A DNA stretch of 64,000 bases from positions 1 through 64,000 of the forward strand of contig JAGFNQ010009472.1 in NCBI GenBank assembly GCA_024364735.1, given 5' to 3'. Below the pieces are notes generated by a model, which made no database searches, was not told where the DNA came from, and was given only the letters and a program-made list of their open reading frames with translations. Below, piece by piece: positions 57,920-64,000 of this stretch. A program made the translations under genes and the position numbers. The DNA comes from Boesenbergia rotunda. Taxonomy: Eukaryota; Streptophyta; Magnoliopsida; Zingiberales; Zingiberaceae. Numbering within the stretch: position 1 is the stretch's first letter; every line of letters starts with the position of its first letter.

Positions 57920-59427
57920 TCATGGTAGCCTGGCCTATTTGACCATCCTAGCCCCTCCTCTTAGTTTAGCTTGATAGTTTCAGTTGTACTAGTGACATTT
58001 GACTACCCCTACTCAGTAGGGTTGCATGTATTTGACTATGATTTTACCTTACTAGTCCTACTGACCAGGTAACTCTATGCATCTATCAGCTTTATCTTTT
58101 GATTACTTGTTTGATGAGCTGTAGTATTATAAGAAGGCAGCTAGGGTTATGCTTGGTAGAATAGGACTGCTCTAATTATGTTTTTTTTTAAAACTGTTTT
58201 ATTTGCTGTAAAATCATTTTCATTATGTTATTTAAAATGATTTTTCCGACTTAGTTTTTAACAAAATTACCCCCTTCAAAACTAGGGCTTTTTCGCAAAT
58301 GGACTTAGGCTAGGCCCTAACCCTAGAACTGCATGCACCTATAGATCTAGAAGCCAGCATCTCACAAGCACCTTAGGGTACTTTTGATTGATAACCTAGA
58401 ATGGGTTGAGATGTTTAGGTCTTTCCCTTAATTCAAGCTTTAAGTCAGTGCATCTGCAGTAATTGGGGCACTAAATACCAATAAAACAGTAATCAGGTTA
58501 AGTGTTAAGCTTAGAAAATCTAACTTGATCATATCACTTAACTTGACTAACCCTAGCGAAAGCTACTATTTATAATAGTTAGTAAGTAGCAAATTGGGTT
58601 AGACAGGACCCGAAAGTAAAAATTCAAATTGATTTGGTCCAGTTTAAAAGTTAGAATTGGTTTAGTACAGCAGTTTACCTTGATTACTCAATTTTAATGC
58701 TATAATTTTTTTGCTATAGTTTTTGATATATGGAAAGGAGAGAAAAGACTCAAAAATTTTCAAAATTTAAACTTTTTTTAAAATTAAATCTTTTTCCAAA
58801 AACTTTTATCTCCTGTTCTTTCAAAAAGTAAAGTTCTTTAACTACTTAAGTTCATTTTGAACTGTTTTTCAAAAAAGTAAAGTTCTTAAGTTCATTTTTG
58901 AAAATTAACTTTACTTGCTTTCAAAAATTATCCTAAGCACTTATTCTGGAAAATTTTCTCAAAATTTTTAAAGTCATTTGAAAATTTTCTAAGTACTTAA
59001 ACTGCTTTCTTAAACTGTTTGAAAATTTTCTAAGTACTTAAACTGTTTTCTTAAACTGTTAGAAAATTTTCTAAGTACTTAAACTGCTTTCTTAAACTAT
59101 TAGAAAATTTTCTTAAATTGCTTTCTAAATCACTTGCTTTCAAAATCCTTGGTTGGTTAAAAATTTTCTAAGTATAAAATTCAAATTCTCCTGAAAACTT
59201 TTCAACTCAAAATATGTTGAAAATGCTTTCTAACATAAAAACATCTTTATGAAAATATTCTAAGTGCTGACAAACTTGAAAAACGCTTCACATTAAGACT
59301 TTCAAAAAACCCCACGGGCATTTGAAAAACTTAGGGGGAGATTTCTTCCAGGGGGAGGGAATAAAATTTAAGTTACTTACTTATCTGTTGTTTAAAGATT
59401 AACTTTTTGAACCGGGTTGCCATAAAT
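57920..59427 (+). other. 3' untranslated region
   Basis: Non-coding. 58,100-58,700 is shared (inverse) with 50,500-51,050 and 63,100-63,700. 58,730-59,340 is built of TTCTAAGTACTTAAACTG-like repeats, comparable to the AAGTACTTA repeats at 9,540-9,790. No gene. Confidence 0.75.
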
Positions 59428-59442
59428 AAAAAAGGGGGAGAT
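59428..59442 (+). other. polypurine tract
   Basis: AAAAAAGGGGGAGAT immediately before the 3' LTR. Confidence 0.93.
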
Positions 59443-60748
59443 TGTTGGTGCAGGTCGCACCTAAGTCAAACCTGGGTTTTGATAATGGCAAAGGGTTCAA
59501 GAGTTAAGATGTTATTGTCATCTAATGTGTTTACTAAGTGTGCAGGAAAGAAGTCCTAGGCACACTAGGCATGAAGTCCTGGTCGAGGATTAGGCACGAA
59601 GTCCTGGAAAGGGGCTGGGCACCGAAGACCTACTCGAAAGGTGGGCACGAAGTCCTGGTCGAGGACTGGGCATGAAGTCCTGGCAAGGGGCTGGGCATCG
59701 AAGACCTGCTCGGAAGGTGGGCACGAAGACCTAGTCAGGTGCATCGGGCAAAAGTCCAACCGGAGGAGCCGGTTGGCAAAAGGTAAACTCTCCTGAGAGG
59801 AGTAGGTAAGGGCGCGTTCCCTGTCGAGGGAACAGTAGTCATCGGTTCGACCTAGGGTTCCATTTGGGAGACCCGAAGTCAGAACCAAGACAGCTACGGC
59901 TATAAAAAATCAACTAATATTCTTGCTTTGTTGTTTTGGAACTAACCTTGAATGCAGGGACCAAGGGAATGTGTTCCTGTAGCTCAAAACGCCCCAAAGG
60001 AGTGGGGCAGGCAGCTGGGTTGGGCGCCCGGGAGGTCCAGGGCGCCCCAAGGTCAAAGGAAAATAAGGAAGCAAGAGTTGCTTCGAAACTATAGTGAGCA
60101 GGGCGCCCTGGAGGTCCTGGGCGCCCTGGGTCAAAGCAAAACAAGAGTCGAAGCAAAATCAGCCACGAAGCCAGCGGACCAAGTCAAGCAGGGCGCCCCG
60201 GAGGTCCCGGGCGCCCCCAACAGCTCCAGAGTCGATTCGAAGGGGATAAGCGCTGACCAAGTTTCGGATAGAGAATTTCGGATCCGAAGGCACGTGTCAG
60301 GCGCCCCCGACGTCCTAGGCGCCCCCAGGAGCACTATAAAAGGGGCTCGACCCCAAGGCTTCAGAACATCAATTTTCCAACGCCTCTAAGCTCTTCGTTC
60401 AAGCACTCTGCTCCGGCAAACTCCGTTCTCGACATTCCAGTGCCACCGACGACCCTCTGCTCCGGAGTACAATCCACACCGGGCGTCGGTAACGAAGAGT
60501 GTACATGTTTTTTTACTGCACTACTATTGTACCAATTTCTATAAATCTTTGCGCTATTATAGAATTGCCCGCAGTAAACGGTTAAGGACCGTGGGCCTTG
60601 AAGTAGGAGCCGACCGCGACTCCGAACCAAGTAAAAACACTTGTGTTCCTTGTGTTTGTTTTAAATTTCCGCTGCGCATTCTCTTTTCTTAATCCGAAAC
60701 ACTTTCATGATATTCACCCCCCCTCTATCGTGTTTTCTCAATCCAACA
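59443..60748 (+). repeat. 3' LTR of the pol-less copia with extra ORF
   Basis: 1,306 bp, TGTTGGTGCAGG...ATCCAACA, then the TAATC target copy. Closely similar to 52318-53641 apart from the 18-bp unit difference and scattered substitutions. Confidence 0.93.
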
Positions 60749-61080
60749 TAATCCATCATCTTGGCTGAACCCTTTTGCTACTAAGCGGGCTTTATTTCTA
60801 ACTATTTCCCCTTGGTCATTTAGTTTATTCCTAAACACCCACTTAGTATCTATAATAGACTTGCCGTCAAGTTTAGGTACTAACTCCCAGACTTGGTTCC
60901 TTTCAAATTGGGCTAACTCCTCTTGCATGGCTATGATCCAATCAGGATCAGGTAGGGCTTCCTCTATAGTCTTAGGTTCAATTTTTGAAATCAATGCAAT
61001 CTGACAATGATTTCTATAGGAGGACCTCGTTCTGACTCCTAAGGTTGGATCACCCATAATTTGATTAGAAGGGTGACCGA
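60749..61080 (-). pseudogene. pol: copia RT, N-terminal part (continuation of the split pol)
   Basis: On the minus strand: IMGDPTLGVRTRSSYRNH, then IEEALPDPDWIIAMQEELAQ, NQVWELVPK, DTKWVFRNKLNDQGEI and ARLVAKGFSQ, the standard start of copia RT. The frame runs without a stop up to the TAATC junction, where the DYDETYAPIT block of 52317 would follow, showing that 52318-60748 is a later insertion. Its 5' side is cut at 61081 by another LTR. Confidence 0.9.
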
Positions 61081-62433
61081 TGCTGGATCGAGAAACACGA
61101 TAGAGGGGGGGGTGAATATCGTGAAAACTTTTCGGATAAGAATTTAGAGAAAATACGCAGCGGAAAGAAAATAAGTGCACACGAACACAAGCCGATTTTT
61201 TACTTGGTTCGGAGTCGCGGTCGGCTCCTACTCCAAGGCCCACGGTCCTTGACCATTTACTTTGGGCAATTCTATATTCAGAAAGATTTGTTACAGATTG
61301 AGTACAGATATAGAATTTGAAAAGTAAATCACAACACTTTCGAAAATGAAAACTTTTATCGGCGCCCGAGATAAATCGAATTCTGGAGTAGAGGGTCGTC
61401 GTTGGCGCTGTAATCTTGAAATGGAAGTTTGCTGGGGCGCAGCGCGAGAGCGAAAGTGTTTTTAGCGTTGGAAAGAATGATGTTGAAGCCTTAGGGGTCG
61501 AGCCCCTTTTATAGCAGTCCTGGGGGCGCCTGGGACGTCGGGGGCGCCTGACACGTGCCTTCAGATCCGAGAACCTCTATCCGAAGATTAGTCAGCTCTT
61601 ATCCCCTTTGAATTGGCTCCTGGTCAGACTGGGGCGCCCGGGACCTCCTGGGCGCCTAGCTTGACTTGGTCTGCTGGCTTCGTGGCTAATTTTGCTTCGG
61701 TTACCTCTTTGTCTTTGACCCTGGGTGCCCGGGACCTCCTAGGCGCCTAGCCTAGTGTGATTTCAAAGCGTTCTTGCCTCTTTGTTGTTTTGGTTTTGAC
61801 CTTGGACGCACGGGACCTCCCGGGCGCCCAGCCCAACTGCCTACCCCTATCCTTTGGGGCGTTCTGAGCTGCAGAAACACATTCCTTCGGTCCCTGCAAC
61901 CAAGGTTAGTTCCAAAACAAACAATGCAAGAATATTAGTCAATATTTATAGCCGTAGCTGTCTTGGTTCTGACTTCGGGTCTCCCAAATGGAACCCTAGG
62001 TCGAACCGACGCCTACTGTTCCCTCGACGGGGAACGCATCCTCACCTACTCCTCTTAGGAGAGTTTACCTTTTGCCAACCGGCTCCTCCGGTTGGACTTT
62101 TGCCCAATCCTCCTGACTAGGTCTTCGTGCCCACCTTCCGAGCAGGTCTTTGGTGCCCAGCCCCTTGCCAGGACTTCGTGCCCAGTCCTCGACCAGGACT
62201 TCGTGCCCACCTTCCGAGCAGGTCTTCGGTGCCCAGTCCTTGACCAGGTCTTCGTGCCCAGTCCTCAACCAGGACTTCTTTTGCCCAACCCTTTGCAGGA
62301 CTTCTTGCCTAGTGTACCTAGGGCTTCTTCTTGCACACTTAGTAAGCATATTAGAACACAATAAGACCTTAACTCTTGAACCCTTTGCCATTATCAAAAC
62401 CCAGGTTCGACTTAGGTGCTGCCTACACCAACA
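61081..62433 (-). repeat. 3' LTR of the rightmost copia
   Basis: 1,353 bp from TGCTGGATCGAG (usual TGTTGG with one change) to CACCAACA on the plus strand. It contains the GGCGCC array (61525-61830) and U3 repeats of the TTCGTGCCCAGTCCTCGACCAG type (62100-62300; described by pattern). The PPT reverse complement follows. Confidence 0.9.
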
Positions 62434-63872
62434 ATCTCCCCCTTTTTGATTTATGGCAACCCGGCTCAAAAAGTTAAGTCAAACAACAACAGAAAGAATA
62501 TCGGTTTTGATTTCCTCCCCCTGGAAGAAATCTCCCCCTGAGTTTTTCAAACGTTCGTGGGTTTTTGAAAAGGTTTCTAAGTCTTTGTTGCAAAAGTTTT
62601 TCAGGTTTTCAATACTTAGAAAATTTTCAAAACGGGATTTTTAGAAAAATTTTCCAATGTATTTGAGTTGGGCACTTAGAAAATTTCCCAACATCTTTAG
62701 CACATAGAAAATTTTCAAGGAAATTTGAAGTTAATCACTCAGAAAAATTTCCTATCAAAAAAAAATATTTCAGAGTAAGTACATAGAATGTTTTGAACAC
62801 AATTTTGAGTTAGAAATTTTCAAAACAATTTGAGTCAAGTACTTAGATGAATTTGAAAATCAATTTGAGTCAAGTACTTAAAAGAATTTGAAAACCACTT
62901 TGAGTTAAGTACTTAGAAGAATTTTCAAATCAATTTGAGTCAAGTACTTTAAAGAGCTTTACTTTTTGAAAAAAAAGAGATAAAAGTTTTTGAGATTTAA
63001 ATTTAATTTTGAAAACTTTGAAAATTAAATTTTGAAGCCTTCTTTTCTCTCCTTTCCAATCTCTCCCCCTTTGTCATATATCAAAAAAAATATAGCAAGA
63101 ACTAAGTAATAAAGGTAAGGTATTGTACTGAACCAATATAAACTGGACCAAATCAATTTAAATTTTCTCTTTCGGGTCATGTCTAACCCAGTTAGCTACT
63201 TACTAACTGTTATAAACAGTAACTTTCGCTAGGGTTAGTCAAGTTAAGTGATCTGATCAAGTTAGATTTTTCTAAGCTTGACACTTAACCTGATTACTGT
63301 TTGATTGATATTTATTGCCCCAATTACTGCAGATGCACTGACTTAAAGCATCTTGAATCAAGGCATAGACCTAAGCATCTCAACCCAGTCTAGGTTATCA
63401 ATCAAAAGTACCCTAAGGTGCTTGTGAGATGTTGGCTTCTAGATCTATAGGTGCATGTAGTTCTAGGGTTAGGGCCTATGCTAAGTCCATTTGTGAAAAA
63501 GACCCTAGTTTTGAAGGGGAAAATTTTTTTTTATAATAAAAGCTAAGTCGAAAATAAATCATTTTAAATAAGAAAAAAATAATTTTGCAAACTAAGTAAG
63601 AACTGATTTTTCAAATTAAATAAGACATAAAACAGGTTTTTGAAAAAAAAACATAAGTAGAGCATTCCTATTCTACCAAGCATAACCCTAACTGCCTTCT
63701 TATTAAAATAGTACTGCAGCTCATCAATCAAGTAAAAAGTAATGCTGATAGAGGCATAAGAGTCACCTGGTCAGTAGGACCAGTAAGGTCAAACCATAGT
63801 CAAATACATGTCAACCCCACTGATTAGGGTAGTCAAATAGTCAACAATACAACTAAAAATCTCTAAACTAAA
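62434..63872 (-). other. PPT and 3' untranslated region of the rightmost copia
   Basis: PPT reverse complement ATCTCCCCCTTTTTGA at 62434-62449. Then repeats of TACTTAGAA(A)/TTTGAGTCAAG (62600-62960) and the conserved section at 63,100-63,700 shared with the other two copia 3' UTRs. No gene. Confidence 0.8.
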
Positions 63873-64000
63873 CTAAGAGGAAGGGCCAGGACGGTCAAAT
63901 GGGCCAGGCTGCCACGATCGGAACAACGACATCATTTCATTATATCGTGCGTCGTTAGTCTCTCGATCGGCTCTGAGGGTATTCATATACTCAGTGTAAT
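63873..64000 (-). CDS. C-terminus of the extra ORF, partial at the window edge
   Basis: Minus-strand frame to a TAG at 63875-63873, giving a C-terminus with NTLRADRETNDARYNEMMSL then about 17 further residues rich in P and G. It matches 57830-57919 in the other copia, which ends earlier because CGATCG there reads TAATCA. The stretch is open as far as visible. Confidence 0.75.
   Translation of the reverse strand, partial: YTEYMNTLRADRETNDARYNEMMSLFRSWQPGPFDRPGPSS

Larger units (their letters stand above)
52318..60748 (+). mobile_element. complete pol-less copia with gag and an extra ORF
   Basis: 8,431 bp, TGTTGGTGTAGG...ATCCAACA, with a perfect TAATC duplication (52313-52317 and 60749-60753) inside the RT of the minus-strand copia. 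Order: 5' LTR, PBS, gag (53861-55288), a short gag-pol-type tail, a conserved non-coding block, an internal GGCGCC/TATA module, the extra ORF (56684-57919), 3' UTR, PPT, 3' LTR. No protease, integrase, RT or RNase H of its own. It shares its PBS, PPT, U3 design and non-coding block with the element at 4363. Confidence 0.93.
48632..61080 (-). mobile_element. minus-strand copia with pol, split by a later insertion
   Basis: 3' LTR at 48632-49896, PPT at 49897-49912, 3' UTR to about 50975, then RNase H and RT to 52317. The element at 52318-60748 (TAATC duplication) interrupts it, and it resumes at 60749-61080 with upstream RT sequence. A third copia LTR abuts at 61081. Its 5' part is not in the window. 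This is the only SIRE-like copia here with polymerase. Relatives of it could supply enzymes to the pol-less elements. Confidence 0.85.
61081..64000 (-). mobile_element. minus-strand copia, 3' part only (runs off the window)
   Basis: 3' LTR 61081-62433, PPT 62434-62449, long 3' UTR, and the end of the extra ORF at 63873-64000. It lies next to the split RT, preceded by ACCGA (61076-61080), the presumed target copy; the other copy would be beyond the window. Whether it carries pol cannot be seen. Confidence 0.85.

Overview
This is nuclear DNA from a large, repeat-rich flowering-plant genome. The evidence is plant-type Ty1/copia elements of the SIRE/Maximus kind (PBS TGGTATCAGAGC, PPT AAAAGGGGGAGAT, LTRs TGTTGG...CCAACA), a Tekay-like Ty3/gypsy chromovirus, elements with the GCACCGTTGCCGGGGA primer site typical of Athila/Tat-type elements, and spliced exons of the plant microtubule gene CLASP. 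The species cannot be named from the sequence. Almost everything is transposable element; the only host-gene material recognised is four CLASP exons.

Left third (1-21,786). An ~83-bp satellite array is cut by three insertions, each with a perfect 5-bp target duplication: a minus-strand solo copia LTR (2054-3374, AATAC), a complete pol-less copia element (4363-11519, CTTAG), and a complete minus-strand non-autonomous LTR element (12695-21294, GTGCT). The last is itself split by another solo copia LTR (16400-17893, TTTTT). Removing the insertions restores a continuous array.

Middle (21,787-48,631). Four CLASP exons with intact frame and splice sites (22502-24175, minus) lie beside an old gypsy element carrying 17 premature stops (24407-29430). 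Next come truncated copia ends facing one another (30.3-33.0 kb), short tandem repeats, and a second member of the novel non-autonomous family (5' LTR from 34476). That element has lost its 3' LTR and is flanked by a 489-bp duplication ending exactly at its target site. A hairpin-forming inverted repeat, a 3.1-kb solo LTR of the same LTR family (43408-46522, TTCTT) and an AT-rich tandem-repeat block follow.

Right part (48,632-64,000). A minus-strand copia element with recognisable reverse transcriptase and RNase H is interrupted by a plus-strand pol-less copia (52318-60748, TAATC). A second minus-strand copia, running off the window, lies against the far end of its polymerase segment.

The most novel material is: (1) a large protein encoded by two elements with unrelated LTRs, with an FQ-rich N-terminus, VGDCTEPQ repeats, ~27-residue acidic repeats, three W-x-L-x-LNRLRPPE repeats and a hydrophobic C-terminus; (2) hairpin arrays in copia U3 regions whose stems vary by compensatory changes; (3) short-palindrome arrays in three LTR types, upstream of a TATA box in two of them, and duplicated inside one element ahead of its extra ORF. 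Coordinates of LTR ends were read by eye from terminal motifs and target duplications.
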